DNA of 64,000 nucleotides from Diaphorobacter sp. HDW4B (GCF_011305535.1 NZ_CP049905.1:3594001-3658000), one strand, 5' to 3'. Shown: positions 36,375 to 46,050, numbered from the stretch's first letter. Made by a program: numbers and translations. The notes: generated by a model not told the origin, from the letters alone.

Positions 36375-37784
36375 ATGCTGGCGCGCAGTACCTTACAGGC
36401 CATCGACATCGTCCGTGCACGTCGGCGGTGGCTGTTCCTGTTCGGTATCGTGCTGCTGTTCTTCATTTTCAGCGTTGCGGTGGCGTGGCAATTGGTGGTG
36501 CTGCATCGACAACTGGACGTGCGCGAGGGAAAGAACACGCTGTGGCTGCTCACGCAGGCGCAGAACCATGGCTCGTTGCTGGAGCGGGACGATGGGCTTT
36601 TTCGCCAGGGACTGATCCCCCGTGAGGCACTGCTTTTGCAGGAGCACGCGTTCGCGGGCAGCTTGGGGTTGGTGGCGAGCGCTCCGCAACTGGGCATGCT
36701 CGAACATTTCGGTGAAGGCGCTGCTGTGATGGCGAACATCCAGCGATTCAGGGCCGCCAATCAGGGCTCCATGGCAGACCAGCCGCGTGATTCCCAAGCG
36801 CATCGGGCGTTGTCCAAGCTGATCAAGACGTTGACCGCTTCGGGCAGCCAGATACTGGCGCGCGAGCGCGAGGAGCGCAGCCAGCAATTGGAGCGCTTTG
36901 GCGAGCTTGTCCGTGCGGCTTTTGTGGCATTCACGGTCGTGTTGATCACAGGTGGCGTGCTCGTATGGCAATTGCTGCAATCGCTTTCGAGTCAGCGCAG
37001 GCAACTGCTCATCATCGGCGAGCAGCGAGACGCACTGCAACATACGGTGCAGCAACTCGAACAGGCCCAACATGCGACCGAGACCTATCGCAACTTTGTG
37101 TCGCTTGTGTCTCACCAGTTCCGCACGCCGCTGGCGGTGATCGACTCCACGGCCCAGCGCCTCATGCGCAGTGCGCGCAACGACGCAAGGCAGGGCTTTG
37201 CGGATTCGGAGCTGGTGGTCGAAAAAATGAGCCTCACGCGCAGTACGGTCGAGCACATGAACCAGCTCATCGACAGTGTGCTGACCAGCGTGCGTCTAGA
37301 GAGCGGCAACTTGCATCTGCAGACCCAGTCCGTGAATCTGGCGGAGCTTGCAGGGCAGGCCGTCGCCACCAACGCGCACTTGCTGCACGACCGCCCGCTG
37401 CTGATGGAGACCGAGGGCAAGAGCGACGACTACATCTGCGCCGGAGACCCCAGTCTGCTGGAGCACTTGCTGCAGAACCTGCTCTCCAACGCTTGCAAGT
37501 ACACCGATCCCGGCACGGCGATTTCCGTGCGGCTGCAGCGAGTCGATGGCGGGCAGCTCATCTGCACGGTGCGCGATTGGGGTGACGGCCTGCCTGCACA
37601 GGAACTGGGCATTCTGTTCGAGCGCTTCTATCGTTCGGAGTGCTCGCGCCCCGCCGAAGGCACGGGGCTGGGGCTGTATCTCGCACGCTCCATTGCGCGT
37701 CTGCATGGTGGGGACATGGATGCCACCCTGCCCGATGGCGGCGGTCTGGCAGTGCATCTGAGACTGCCTGCCAGCGATTCCTGA
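36375..37784 (+). CDS. membrane sensor histidine kinase
   Basis: A 469-residue kinase. Two membrane helices (about residues 19-40 and 178-200) enclose a periplasmic sensor domain of about 140 residues with no recognised family. The H-box is VSLVSHQFRTPLAVID; ATP-binding boxes are LLQNLLSNACKYTDPG (N), RDWGDGLPA (G1) and EGTGLGLYLARS (G2). Co-transcribed with the LuxR-type regulator 17 bases upstream. The exported collagen-like and sorting-tail proteins follow downstream and are reasonable targets, by proximity only. Confidence 0.93.
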   Translation: MLARSTLQAIDIVRARRRWLFLFGIVLLFFIFSVAVAWQLVVLHRQLDVREGKNTLWLLTQAQNHGSLLERDDGLFRQGLIPREALLLQEHAFAGSLGLVASAPQLGMLEHFGEGAAVMANIQRFRAANQGSMADQPRDSQAHRALSKLIKTLTASGSQILAREREERSQQLERFGELVRAAFVAFTVVLITGGVLVWQLLQSLSSQRRQLLIIGEQRDALQHTVQQLEQAQHATETYRNFVSLVSHQFRTPLAVIDSTAQRLMRSARNDARQGFADSELVVEKMSLTRSTVEHMNQLIDSVLTSVRLESGNLHLQTQSVNLAELAGQAVATNAHLLHDRPLLMETEGKSDDYICAGDPSLLEHLLQNLLSNACKYTDPGTAISVRLQRVDGGQLICTVRDWGDGLPAQELGILFERFYRSECSRPAEGTGLGLYLARSIARLHGGDMDATLPDGGGLAVHLRLPASDS

Positions 37785-38014
37785 CAGCCGGGAAGCTTCG
37801 CCCAAAGCCCTTGTTGAGTTTCAAATTGTGTTTTTCCTATCCAAATGAACGGGGCTTTTTGAGTTGTGAATTTTTAACATTCTGGTGAACCCTCTCGCGC
37901 CATCTGCCGAGATGGTGAGTTGGCGAGACCTTGGTCTAGCTGGGCCTCAATCGGAACCCTGTTCCGTTGCAGCGCAGAACGCCGGAATTGTTCTCCTGTT
38001 CAGAAAAACTCAAG

Positions 38015-38842
38015 ATGCAAAGAGAGAAACTCAGCCGCCCTCAGGTGGCAGGCGGGGCGGATGCGCCCAAGCCGCGATGGCTTCGCCCCTGTGCTGGTGC
38101 AGCGGTCTGCCTGGCCGCCCTCGTCAGCAGCGCCGCAGTGCAAGCCCAGGGGATCACGGTCAACGCCGGAGACACAAGCACCCTGACCATCACGGCTGAC
38201 CTGGACTGTCACGACCTGATCGTCAATGGAACGCTGAATGCGCCGGGAGCCACCTTCACCCGAGTCGGCAATGTGATCATCGGCGCGGCAGGGCAGCTCA
38301 ACGCAGACAACGCCGTCTTCGCTGTGAGCAAGAGCTGGCAAAACAGTGGCACGTTCAGCGGCGCGGCAAGCACGGTGACGGCATCCAACGACTGCGCCAA
38401 CACCAGCACCACCTTCTCTGGAAACACCGCCTTCGGCAATCTGAAGGCAACGATTGCAGGTCACTCGCTCAGCTTTGCAGCGGGCAGCGAGCAGACAGTC
38501 AGCGGCCTGCTGACGCTCAGCGGCGTCACGCTGACCGGTCAAGGCGGCACGGCCTACTTGACGCTGTCGACAGGTGGCACACAGAGCATTGCCAACGTCG
38601 GCGTCAGCGCTGTCGATGCATCACGTGGGCAGCACCTTGCGCCCACTTCGGTGAATGTGATCACCGGAACAGCCACCAACTGGTTCGGAAGCCCGACCCC
38701 GTCCACCCCCGAACCTGCAGTACCGGTTCCAGCGAACAGCCCTGCCGGTTTGGCCTTGTTGGCGGGCCTGATGCTGGGTGCGGCCCAACTGGCGAGACGC
38801 TGGTCGGGCAAGTCTCGCAGCAAGTCGGGCCAAGGCAAATGA
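38015..38842 (+). CDS. exported surface protein with C-terminal sorting-type tail
   Basis: A 275-residue protein. A basic N-terminus and hydrophobic stretch ([20 protein letters not shown]) end at a signal peptidase site AVQAQ near residue 45. The body is Thr/Ser/Asn/Gly-rich with a beta-helix-like rhythm ([35 protein letters not shown]). The C-terminus has [18 protein letters not shown], a hydrophobic segment, and a basic end ([12 protein letters not shown]). This tripartite tail resembles IPTL/PEP-type C-terminal sorting signals. No family name can be given. It precedes the collagen-like gene by 76 bases. Confidence 0.75.
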   Translation: MQREKLSRPQVAGGADAPKPRWLRPCAGAAVCLAALVSSAAVQAQGITVNAGDTSTLTITADLDCHDLIVNGTLNAPGATFTRVGNVIIGAAGQLNADNAVFAVSKSWQNSGTFSGAASTVTASNDCANTSTTFSGNTAFGNLKATIAGHSLSFAAGSEQTVSGLLTLSGVTLTGQGGTAYLTLSTGGTQSIANVGVSAVDASRGQHLAPTSVNVITGTATNWFGSPTPSTPEPAVPVPANSPAGLALLAGLMLGAAQLARRWSGKSRSKSGQGK

Positions 38843-38918
38843 CGCCGCGCAGCGCGGCATGCCAGTCAACCCTCCAGAACCATTTCTCCAGTTACTCGAA
38901 TCGACAGGAACACTTGTC

Positions 38919-40487
38919 ATGAAAAAGCACACACTCCATCCTCGCGCCAAGTCCGTGAGCCCATTGCTGGCCGGTTTGCTGGCACTGACGTTTGGCTACG
39001 CAGCCCACGCGCAAGTCGTCATTTCAGGCAACAACGGCGTGGCCATCAAGACGCCCCAAGGGGCCACCATCACAGGCTTCTCCAACGACGGCAGAGTCAC
39101 GATCCCGGGACTGGGCCCGACGGGCGGATACCTGAAAAGCGATGCGTCCGGCGTGTTGTCGGCAGATTCCGGTCCCTCGGGTTTGACGGGAGTCACCGGT
39201 GCCACGGGATCGACCGGTGCCACGGGATCGACCGGCGCAACGGGTGCGACCGGTGCAACTGGCGCGGCAGGTGCCACGGGCGCGGCAGGTGTTGGAGGTA
39301 CGGTTGGTGCAACAGGGGCTACAGGGCCGAGTGGTTCCTCGGGTACCAATGGGGCCGATGGTGCAACAGGAGCTACCGGAGCAACAGGCGTTACGGGTGC
39401 CAACGTGCTGTCGGGACACGGCTTTCCCTCACCGCCGACTCTTGGCAACAACGGCGACAGCTATCTTGATGTAGATACGGGTAACGTATATATCAAGGTA
39501 ACTGGTGCGTGGGATCCCACTCCGACAGGCAAACTCAGCGGCGCAACGGGCGCAACGGGCGCAACGGGCGCAACGGGCGCAACGGGCGCATCAGGAGCAA
39601 CGGGCGCATCAGGAGCAACGGGTGCGGCAGGTGCAACGGGTGCGGCAGGTGCAACGGGTGCGGCAGGTGCAACGGGCGCAGCAGGCGCAACAGGTGCGGC
39701 AGGTGCAACGGGTGCGGCAGGCGCAACGGGCGCAGCAGGTGCAACGGGCGCAGCAGGTGCAACGGGTGCGGCAGGCGCAACGGGTGCGGCAGGCGCAACG
39801 GGCGCAGCAGGTGCAACGGGCGCAGCAGGTGCAACGGGTGCGGCAGGCGCAACGGGTGCGGCAGGCGCAACCGGCGCAGCAGGCGCAGCAGGTGCAACGG
39901 GCGCAGCAGGTGCAACGGGTGCAGCAGGTGCAACGGGTGCAGCAGGTGCAACGGGTGCAGCAGGTGCAACGGGTGCAACGGGTGCGGCAGGTGCAACGGG
40001 TGCGGCAGGCGCAACGGGTGCAGCAGGCGCAACGGGTGCAGCAGGCGCAACCGGCGCAGCAGGTGCAACGGGCGCAGCAGGTGCAACGGGTGCAGCAGGT
40101 CCAGCGGGAGCAGCAGGCGCAACGGGCTCGGCGGGTCCAGCGGGAGCAGCAGGCGCAACGGGCTCGGCAGGCGCAGCGGGTGCAACCGGCGCAACCGGCC
40201 CAGCGGGTACGAATGGAACTAACGCTGTCGGTTCTTTCAGTGGGTTGGGAGCAGTTTGGGTTTCTGCAACCAATACCAGTCCTGGCAATTCGCGTACCTC
40301 GCTGTCCGTCAGTTGTACGGGTGCGAAGGTGGTGCTGGCTGGCGGCGTGAGCCACACCAATGAGGATTACCACATGAAGTCAAATGCTCCAAATTCCGCC
40401 AAAACGGGTTGGAGTGCCGAATTCAGCTTCGTGGGCAGCGGCGCAAGCGGCACCGCAACGATATGGGCACTGTGTGTAAATCCGTGA
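38919..40487 (+). CDS. secreted collagen-like Gly-X-Thr repeat protein
   Basis: A 522-residue protein. A signal peptide (residues 1-31, cut after AAHAQ) is followed by a short head, a first Gly-X-Y tract (about 85-160), a non-collagen insert with GHGFPSPP...[12 protein letters not shown]...GAW (about 165-200), a long GAT/GAA tract (about 208-437), and an 85-residue C-terminal domain ([15 protein letters not shown] ... ALCVNP) with two cysteines. Such proteins form triple helices on cell surfaces. The insert motif is common in bacterial collagen-like proteins. Threonine every third or sixth residue offers O-glycosylation sites; a glycosyltransferase gene follows. Confidence 0.88.
   Translation: MKKHTLHPRAKSVSPLLAGLLALTFGYAAHAQVVISGNNGVAIKTPQGATITGFSNDGRVTIPGLGPTGGYLKSDASGVLSADSGPSGLTGVTGATGSTGATGSTGATGATGATGAAGATGAAGVGGTVGATGATGPSGSSGTNGADGATGATGATGVTGANVLSGHGFPSPPTLGNNGDSYLDVDTGNVYIKVTGAWDPTPTGKLSGATGATGATGATGATGASGATGASGATGAAGATGAAGATGAAGATGAAGATGAAGATGAAGATGAAGATGAAGATGAAGATGAAGATGAAGATGAAGATGAAGATGAAGATGAAGAAGATGAAGATGAAGATGAAGATGAAGATGATGAAGATGAAGATGAAGATGAAGATGAAGATGAAGATGAAGPAGAAGATGSAGPAGAAGATGSAGAAGATGATGPAGTNGTNAVGSFSGLGAVWVSATNTSPGNSRTSLSVSCTGAKVVLAGGVSHTNEDYHMKSNAPNSAKTGWSAEFSFVGSGASGTATIWALCVNP
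39540..40200 (+). repeat. coding minisatellite in the collagen-like gene
   Basis: Tandem 9-base units GGTGCAACG and GGTGCGGCA, mostly alternating as an 18-base unit, encode Gly-Ala-Thr-Gly-Ala-Ala. Units differ only by silent third-base changes (GGC/GGT, GCA/GCG/GCC). Unit length is a multiple of 3, so copy-number changes keep the frame and alter stalk length. All six frames stay open, making false long proteins. Confidence 0.9.
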
Positions 40488-40669
40488 TGCAACATTGAAA
40501 TGGGTGCCCAAGGCAGTGACGCGAAATGCGCCATTGCCGCGACGTTGCTGTGGAGAAAACGCATTCTCCAAATGCAACGAAAGACGAGTGGCCAGTGGCT
40601 GCTCGTCTACCTGTTTGTGATATCCCGGTTCAGTTCGTGTTTCTTGGAAACGCCGACTCTTTTCTTCCC

Positions 40670-41767
40670 ATGCCATCCAGTCCCTCCATCTGCCTCAACA
40701 TGATCGTCAAGGACGAAAGCGCCGTCATAGAGCGCTGTCTGCGATCGGTGCGCAGTCATGTGCATTCCTGGGTGATTGTCGATACGGGCTCCAGTGATGA
40801 CACGATGGAGAAGATCCGCTCCATCATGGATGGCATTCCCGGCATGCTGCACCAGCGTCCGTGGCGCAACTTCGGGCACAACCGCAGCGAGGCCGTGCAA
40901 CTGGCATACGCGTCCGGTGCGGACTATGTTCTCTTCATGGATGCGGACGACACGTTGGTTCCTCAACCCGATTTCACCTGGCCTGCGATGGATGCGGACC
41001 AGTACCAAATCGGTCTGCGCCTAGGCACGTTGCAGTACGTGCGCACCATGCTTGTGTCCACGCGGTTGGCTTGGCGTTGGACCGGCGTGTTGCACGAATA
41101 TCCGGAATCCACGCCTCCCGCTGCCACCACCAAGCAACTGGACGGCGTGCATATTCTGAGCGCGTGCGAAGGTGCGCGTTCCAGTGATCCCGACAAGTAC
41201 AAGAAGGACGCAACCATGCTGCGTGAGGCGCTGGTGCTTGAGCCGCACAACACGCGCTACGCGTTCTATCTTGCGCAGAGTCTGCGCGATGCGGGCGATT
41301 CGCTCGCCGCATTGAAGGCCTATCGCCATCGCGTGACGATGGGCGGCTGGATCGAGGAGCACTGGCGTGCAGCACTGGAAGTCGCAAGGCTGGAGGAGCG
41401 TCTGGGCAACCCGCTTTCCACCGTGCAGCAAAGCTACTTGGCCGCATTTGAATTACGCGTGCAACGTGCGGAGCCGCTGGTGGATCTGGCCCGATACATG
41501 CGCAGGGACAATCGCTTTGCGCTGGCATATCTCTATGCCGGTCAGGCCTGCAAGCTGCCGATGCCCAGTGACAAGCTGTTTGTTGAAGCCCCTGTCTACC
41601 AGTGGATGCGCTTTGACGAACTGTCGATCGCGGCCTATTACGTTGGCGAGTACGCGGAGAGCCTGCGTCTGTGCGAGCAATTGCTGCAGAACCCGGATCT
41701 GCCGGAGTTCCAGCGCGCTCGCATCATCGAAAACCGTCAGTTCGCCATCGACAAACTGGCGGCTTGA
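40670..41767 (+). CDS. family 2 glycosyltransferase
   Basis: A 365-residue protein. The N-terminal GT-A domain shows ICLNMIVKDESAVIERCLRS, VDTGSSDDTME, and the metal-binding VLFMDADDTL (DxD type). Residues about 170-360 are helical and TPR-like (AFYLAQSLRDAGDSLAALKA, EVARLEERLG). This architecture matches GT2 proteins that modify surface structures. It follows the collagen-like gene on the same strand after 182 bases and may glycosylate its threonines (inference). No ribosome site is evident at the start shown. Confidence 0.85.
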   Translation: MPSSPSICLNMIVKDESAVIERCLRSVRSHVHSWVIVDTGSSDDTMEKIRSIMDGIPGMLHQRPWRNFGHNRSEAVQLAYASGADYVLFMDADDTLVPQPDFTWPAMDADQYQIGLRLGTLQYVRTMLVSTRLAWRWTGVLHEYPESTPPAATTKQLDGVHILSACEGARSSDPDKYKKDATMLREALVLEPHNTRYAFYLAQSLRDAGDSLAALKAYRHRVTMGGWIEEHWRAALEVARLEERLGNPLSTVQQSYLAAFELRVQRAEPLVDLARYMRRDNRFALAYLYAGQACKLPMPSDKLFVEAPVYQWMRFDELSIAAYYVGEYAESLRLCEQLLQNPDLPEFQRARIIENRQFAIDKLAA

Positions 41768-41802
41768 GCGAAGCGGCAAGCGTGTCCGGTATAAAGTCCG
41801 GC

Positions 41803-42396
41803 ATGTCCATTGCACATGTTCTCAGCGCTGAAGATTTTCTCGAAATCGCCCTCAGCAACCCCATCAACGCCAAGTTGCTCGACGGCCTGGCAGCCCTGAA
41901 CATTCCCCAATGCCACCTCACCGCAGGCTGCCTTTTCCAAGCGCTTTGGAATCAGCAATCGGGCCAGCCGGTTGCGCAGGGTGTGAGTGATTACGACGTC
42001 TTTTATTTTGACGATTCCGACCTGTCCTACGAGGCCGAGGATGCGGTGATCCAGCGGGTCGCCAAGCAATTTTCGCATCTCGACGTGAAGATCGAAGTGC
42101 GCAATCAGGCGCGCGTGCATCTGTGGTATCCGCAGCGGTTTGGTCGTCCTTATCCGCCACTGAAAAGCGCGCGTGACGGCATCGATCGTTATCTGGTTGC
42201 GTGCACCTGCGTGGGCATCGATGTGGCGTCTGGCGAGCTGTATTCGCCTGATCCGCTGGATGATCTGGTGGCGGGCATCTTGCGGATCAATCCGCGCTTT
42301 TCCGACCCTGTGCAGTTCATGCGCAAGGCGCTGAGTTATCAGGCGCGCTGGCCGTGGTTGCGGATCGTTGAAAATGACGTGAACAACAATGTTTGA
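41803..42396 (+). CDS. nucleotidyltransferase-like protein (DUF925 type)
   Basis: A 197-residue protein. Visible elements: AAGxLFQALWN-like TAGCLFQALWNQQSG, the acidic DYDVFYFDDSDLSYEAEDAV (Asp-x-Asp then DD), and RNQARVHLWYPQRFG. These match the DUF925 nucleotidyltransferase-fold family, whose activity is uncharacterised. It lies 35 bases after the glycosyltransferase stop and 21 bases before the alpha-hydroxy-acid oxidase gene. The start at 41803 replaces a longer frame overlapping the glycosyltransferase. Confidence 0.82.
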   Translation: MSIAHVLSAEDFLEIALSNPINAKLLDGLAALNIPQCHLTAGCLFQALWNQQSGQPVAQGVSDYDVFYFDDSDLSYEAEDAVIQRVAKQFSHLDVKIEVRNQARVHLWYPQRFGRPYPPLKSARDGIDRYLVACTCVGIDVASGELYSPDPLDDLVAGILRINPRFSDPVQFMRKALSYQARWPWLRIVENDVNNNV

Positions 42397-42417
42397 AATT
42401 CGGCGACTGCAGTATCG

Positions 42418-43614
42418 ATGGTCATGAGCAACAACAGCACAACACAACAATCTAGACCCAACACGCCGCTCAACGCTTTGGGCGAGCCGGTGAAGGCCGC
42501 GTGGACGCGCATTCCGGGCGACATCATCTCGCTGCGCGACTACGAGCGGCATGCGCTGCACCATGTGGAGCGCGCATCGTGGGCGCATATCGCCTGCGGT
42601 GCGGATCAGGAGTTGTCGATTGCGCGCAATCGCGAAGCCTTCGATGCGCTGCGGCTGGTGCCCGAGCCTTTGCCCGATCTGGCGGATGCGCACACGCGCA
42701 TCGAGCTGTTCGGCAAGACGCTCAAAAGCCCGATTCTGCTGGCCCCGGTGGCCTATCAGCGGCTCATGCATCCGGAGGGCGAACTGGCCACCGTGCGCGC
42801 GGCGATGGCGATGCAGACTGGCATGATGGTGAGCACGCTGGCGACGCAGGCCATCGAAGAGATTGCGCAGGCGGCAGAAGGTGCCAGGCGCGAGCTGTCG
42901 CGTGGTGCGCCGCTGTATTTCCAGCTCTACAGCCAGCCCGAGCGCAGCACATCGCTGAACCTTGTGCGCCGTGCCGAGGCGGCCGGGTACGAGGCGATTG
43001 TGTGGACCGTGGATGCCAACATCAAGCGCTCGCGGTTTCCGCTGCCGCCGGGAGTGGATGCGGTCAATCTGCTGGGCACGAACCGCCAGCCCACGCAGAC
43101 CAGCGATCTGATGAGCGAGCACATTCTGTTCGGCACGCCGTTGGCCAATCAGGCACCGGGTTGGGATGAGCTGGCGTGGTTGCGCTCCGAGACGAAGCTG
43201 CCGCTGGTGGTCAAGGGCATTCTGTCGGTCAACGCGGCCAAGCGCGCGGTGGAACTGGGCGCGGATGCCATCGTGATTTCCAACCATGGCGGGCGCGTGC
43301 TTGATGGCGTGGTCTCGCCCATGGAGATGCTGCCTGCGATTCGCGCGGCGGTGCCTGCGTCGGTTCCGCTGATTGTGGACAGTGGCGTGCGCTACGGCAC
43401 CGATGTGCTCAAGGCGATGGCGCTGGGTGCGACGGCGGTGATGGTTGGCCGCCCGCAGTTGCACGCGCTGGCAACGGCCGGGATGATTGGCGTGGCCCAC
43501 ATGCTGCATTTGCTGCGCTCCGAGCTGGAACTGGCGATGGCGCAGACGGGATGCGCCACGCTGGAGCAGATTTCGCCGCAATTACTGTTGCGGGACGGAG
43601 ATCCTGTCATGTGA
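42418..43614 (+). CDS. FMN-dependent alpha-hydroxy-acid oxidase/dehydrogenase
   Basis: A 398-residue TIM-barrel flavoprotein of the LldD/lactate oxidase/glycolate oxidase family. Motifs include PILLAPVAYQRLMHPEGELA, YFQLYSQPERSTS, the catalytic histidine in ISNHGGRVLDGV, and the FMN-phosphate region SGVRYGTDVLKAMALGATAV. It oxidises a 2-hydroxy acid such as lactate; the exact substrate and whether oxygen or a quinone accepts electrons are not visible. The active-site loop PLPPGVDAVNLLG resembles lactate 2-monooxygenase-like members. Confidence 0.9.
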   Translation: MVMSNNSTTQQSRPNTPLNALGEPVKAAWTRIPGDIISLRDYERHALHHVERASWAHIACGADQELSIARNREAFDALRLVPEPLPDLADAHTRIELFGKTLKSPILLAPVAYQRLMHPEGELATVRAAMAMQTGMMVSTLATQAIEEIAQAAEGARRELSRGAPLYFQLYSQPERSTSLNLVRRAEAAGYEAIVWTVDANIKRSRFPLPPGVDAVNLLGTNRQPTQTSDLMSEHILFGTPLANQAPGWDELAWLRSETKLPLVVKGILSVNAAKRAVELGADAIVISNHGGRVLDGVVSPMEMLPAIRAAVPASVPLIVDSGVRYGTDVLKAMALGATAVMVGRPQLHALATAGMIGVAHMLHLLRSELELAMAQTGCATLEQISPQLLLRDGDPVM

Positions 43615-43725
43615 GGGTTGGGCGAGTCTGGTAGGCTCTTGCAATCGGTTGTGTTGTCCTCATATGCATTGCTGATCAGATGCAAGCCGGGCAGCGTCCC
43701 TCTGCACTGAACAAGGAGTAATTCA

Positions 43726-44796
43726 ATGACTGCAGAAAGCAAGCCATCGCTCATCCTGAGCGCTCATGCCATCGAGGGGCGTCTTCCGGGGCTCGACCCC
43801 TTCATCTTCGGTGCCTACCACCAGGATTTCTATCCCAAGGGAAACGGCCAGCTCGGTCCTGATCCGGCACTGCTCGCGGGCCGCGAAATCGGCATGGATT
43901 TCGCCCGCAAGGACGGCTGGAACATGTACCACGGCGACTCCGTTCCGGGCTTTCCTGCCCACCCGCATCGCGGCTTCGAGACCGTGACCATCGTGCGCAA
44001 GGGGCTGGTCGATCATGCCGATTCGCTGGGTGCCACCGCGCGCTACGGCGAGGGCGATGTGCAGTGGCTCACCACGGGCGCTGGGGTGCAGCATGGCGAG
44101 ATGTTCCCCATGGTGCACGAGGACAAGGACAACACGCTGGACCTGTTCCAGCTGTGGCTGAATCTGCCTGCCAAGAGCAAGATGGTGCCGCCCGACTTCA
44201 CCATGTTCTGGGCGCACGACATTCCGCATCAGGTGCAGACCGATGCAGAGGGCCGTCGCACGGAAGTGGAGGTCATCGCTGGCGATTACGTGCCGGTCGA
44301 TCCTCAGGCCGCAGGGGGCGTCACCGAAGTGAAGGCGCTGCGTCCGCCAAGCGCATCCTGGGCGAGCGAGCCGGGTGCCAACGTGGCCATCTGGATCGTG
44401 CGCATGGAACCGGGCAGCAGCCTGACCTTGCCTGCCGCAGCGGCTGGCTTGAACCGCGCGGTGTACCTCACCACCGGCAAGAGCTTCATCGTGGGCGAGC
44501 ATCGTTTCGACCAGCGCGTGATGCTGGTGGTGCAGTCCGATCAGCCAGTGCCGATCACCAACAATGACTCGGAAGTGATCGAAGTGCTGGTGCTGCAGGG
44601 CAAGCCGATTGGCGAGCCGGTGGCGACCCGTGGCCCGTTCGTGATGAACAGCGAACAGGAAATCGTGCAGGCCATGCGCGACTACCAGCGCACGCAATAC
44701 GGCGGCTGGCCATGGCCCACGCATGCGCACACGCATGGCAAGTCGGAACGCTTTGCACAGCATCCCGATGGACGTGTGGAAAAACCGAAGGCATAA
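43726..44796 (+). CDS. pirin family protein (first of a tandem pair)
   Basis: A 356-residue bicupin. Metal ligands are present: HPHRGFETVTI (HxH) and TGAGVQHGEMFP (His, Glu). The C-terminal pirin_C domain ends in RDYQRTQYGGWPWPTHAHTH. The start has AAGGAG upstream. Pirins are iron-binding regulators or quercetin-type dioxygenases; no single bacterial role is settled. It sits 102 bases before a close homologue, with a hairpin (44821-44841) between. Confidence 0.9.
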   Translation: MTAESKPSLILSAHAIEGRLPGLDPFIFGAYHQDFYPKGNGQLGPDPALLAGREIGMDFARKDGWNMYHGDSVPGFPAHPHRGFETVTIVRKGLVDHADSLGATARYGEGDVQWLTTGAGVQHGEMFPMVHEDKDNTLDLFQLWLNLPAKSKMVPPDFTMFWAHDIPHQVQTDAEGRRTEVEVIAGDYVPVDPQAAGGVTEVKALRPPSASWASEPGANVAIWIVRMEPGSSLTLPAAAAGLNRAVYLTTGKSFIVGEHRFDQRVMLVVQSDQPVPITNNDSEVIEVLVLQGKPIGEPVATRGPFVMNSEQEIVQAMRDYQRTQYGGWPWPTHAHTHGKSERFAQHPDGRVEKPKA

Positions 44797-44820
44797 CGGA
44801 GCCATCCATTTGCCACTGCG

Positions 44821-44841
44821 AACGGGCCGACAAGGCCCGTT
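44821..44841. other. hairpin between the two pirin genes
   Basis: AACGGGCC-GACAA-GGCCCGTT, an 8-bp perfect stem with no T-tract behind it. It may attenuate or stabilise the tandem transcript. Confidence 0.45.
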
Positions 44842-44898
44842 CGTGCATCTGGGGCATGCATGGCAAGATGCCCCGGTGAACCCAACGAAGGAGCAGCG

Positions 44899-45960
44899 AT
44901 GACGATTCATCCGGTGCAAGGCAATCCGATTCTCGAATCTGTCGAGCTGACATGGCCGTGGCAGGGGATCGACCCGTTTCTGGTGTGTGGTCATCACATC
45001 GAGCACTATCCCGCCGGGAATGCCGAACTGGGCGTGCCCGAGGACAAGCTGCAAGGGCACAAGGCAGGCAACGATTTTGCGAACCCGGATGGTTTCAGCA
45101 CGTACTTTGGCGCGCATGGCATTCCGGGTTTCCCCAACCATCCGCATCGCGGCATGGAGACAGTCTCCATCCTGCGCAAGGGCTATGTCGATCATGCGGA
45201 TTCGCTGGGCAACAGCGGGCGTTATGGACCCGGTGATGTGCAATGGATGACGGCGGGAGCTGGCCTGCAGCACGCCGAAATGTTCCCGCTGCTGCATGAT
45301 GATCAGCCCAACGAGTTCGAGTTGCTGCAGATCTGGCTGAACATGCCCGGACGCAGCAAGCTGGTGCAGCCCGAGTACAAGATGATGTGGGCCGAGCGCA
45401 TTGCGCATTACCGCCATGCGGGTGTCGATGTGGCGGTGATCGCGGGGGCGTACCAACCGCAGGAAGCTGGCGTCAATGCCTCTGAGGTGCAACCGATTCC
45501 GCCGACCAGAAGCACATGGGCTTCTCAGCCCGAAGCGGAACTGGCGATCTGGATGATCGAGCTGCAGCCGGGCAGCAAGATCACCTTGCCCGCCGCCCAA
45601 TTGCAGGCCAACCAGCGCACGCTGTTTGTGTTTGAAGGCAGCAGCCTGCTGGTCGCAGGGCAGGATGTGGGCGGCAATCGCCGTGTGCGCGTGGTGGCGC
45701 AGCAGACGTTGGAGCTGGAAAATCGCGGCACGAATGTGGTGTGTGCGATGGTGATGCAGGGCATGCCGATTGCAGAGCCTGTGATTCGATCGACAGTCTA
45801 TGTGACCAACACCATCGAAGAGCTGCATCAGGCCAAGCGCGATTTTCAGCGCACGCAGTTTGGTGGCTGGCCCTGGGACACGCGCCAGCCCATGCATGGG
45901 TCGGGCTTCAGAAGGTTTGCGAAATATGTGGGAGAGACGGATGCCGATGAGCCGACGTGA
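44899..45960 (+). CDS. pirin family protein (second of a tandem pair)
   Basis: A 353-residue paralogue of the protein just upstream. It keeps the metal ligands (HPHRGMETVSI, AGAGLQHAEMFP) and the ending FGGWPWDTRQPMHGSG. The start at 44899 has AAGGAG 8-9 bases upstream; an in-frame ATG at 44860 is within the leader. Sequence between the two copies differs widely outside the ligand blocks, so the duplication is old or they were acquired separately. Confidence 0.9.
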   Translation: MTIHPVQGNPILESVELTWPWQGIDPFLVCGHHIEHYPAGNAELGVPEDKLQGHKAGNDFANPDGFSTYFGAHGIPGFPNHPHRGMETVSILRKGYVDHADSLGNSGRYGPGDVQWMTAGAGLQHAEMFPLLHDDQPNEFELLQIWLNMPGRSKLVQPEYKMMWAERIAHYRHAGVDVAVIAGAYQPQEAGVNASEVQPIPPTRSTWASQPEAELAIWMIELQPGSKITLPAAQLQANQRTLFVFEGSSLLVAGQDVGGNRRVRVVAQQTLELENRGTNVVCAMVMQGMPIAEPVIRSTVYVTNTIEELHQAKRDFQRTQFGGWPWDTRQPMHGSGFRRFAKYVGETDADEPT

Positions 45961-46050
45961 TGATGTCTGACGTGCATATTCTGAAATTGTTGATATGCTG
46001 AGTTGCCCCTCTGTCCGTACACCTCAACCTCCATCACATCGGGAATCCCC

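Noticed and set aside
39540-40200. Tandem repeats as a CRISPR array
   Set aside because: Units are contiguous 9/18-mers with no unique spacers and are within a coding frame.
39461-40360. Long Pro/Val/Ala repeat open frame on the minus strand, plus Arg/Gln-rich ones in other frames
   Set aside because: They are mirror translations of the Gly-Ala-Thr minisatellite, which stays open in all frames; only the plus-strand frame has a signal peptide and globular ends.
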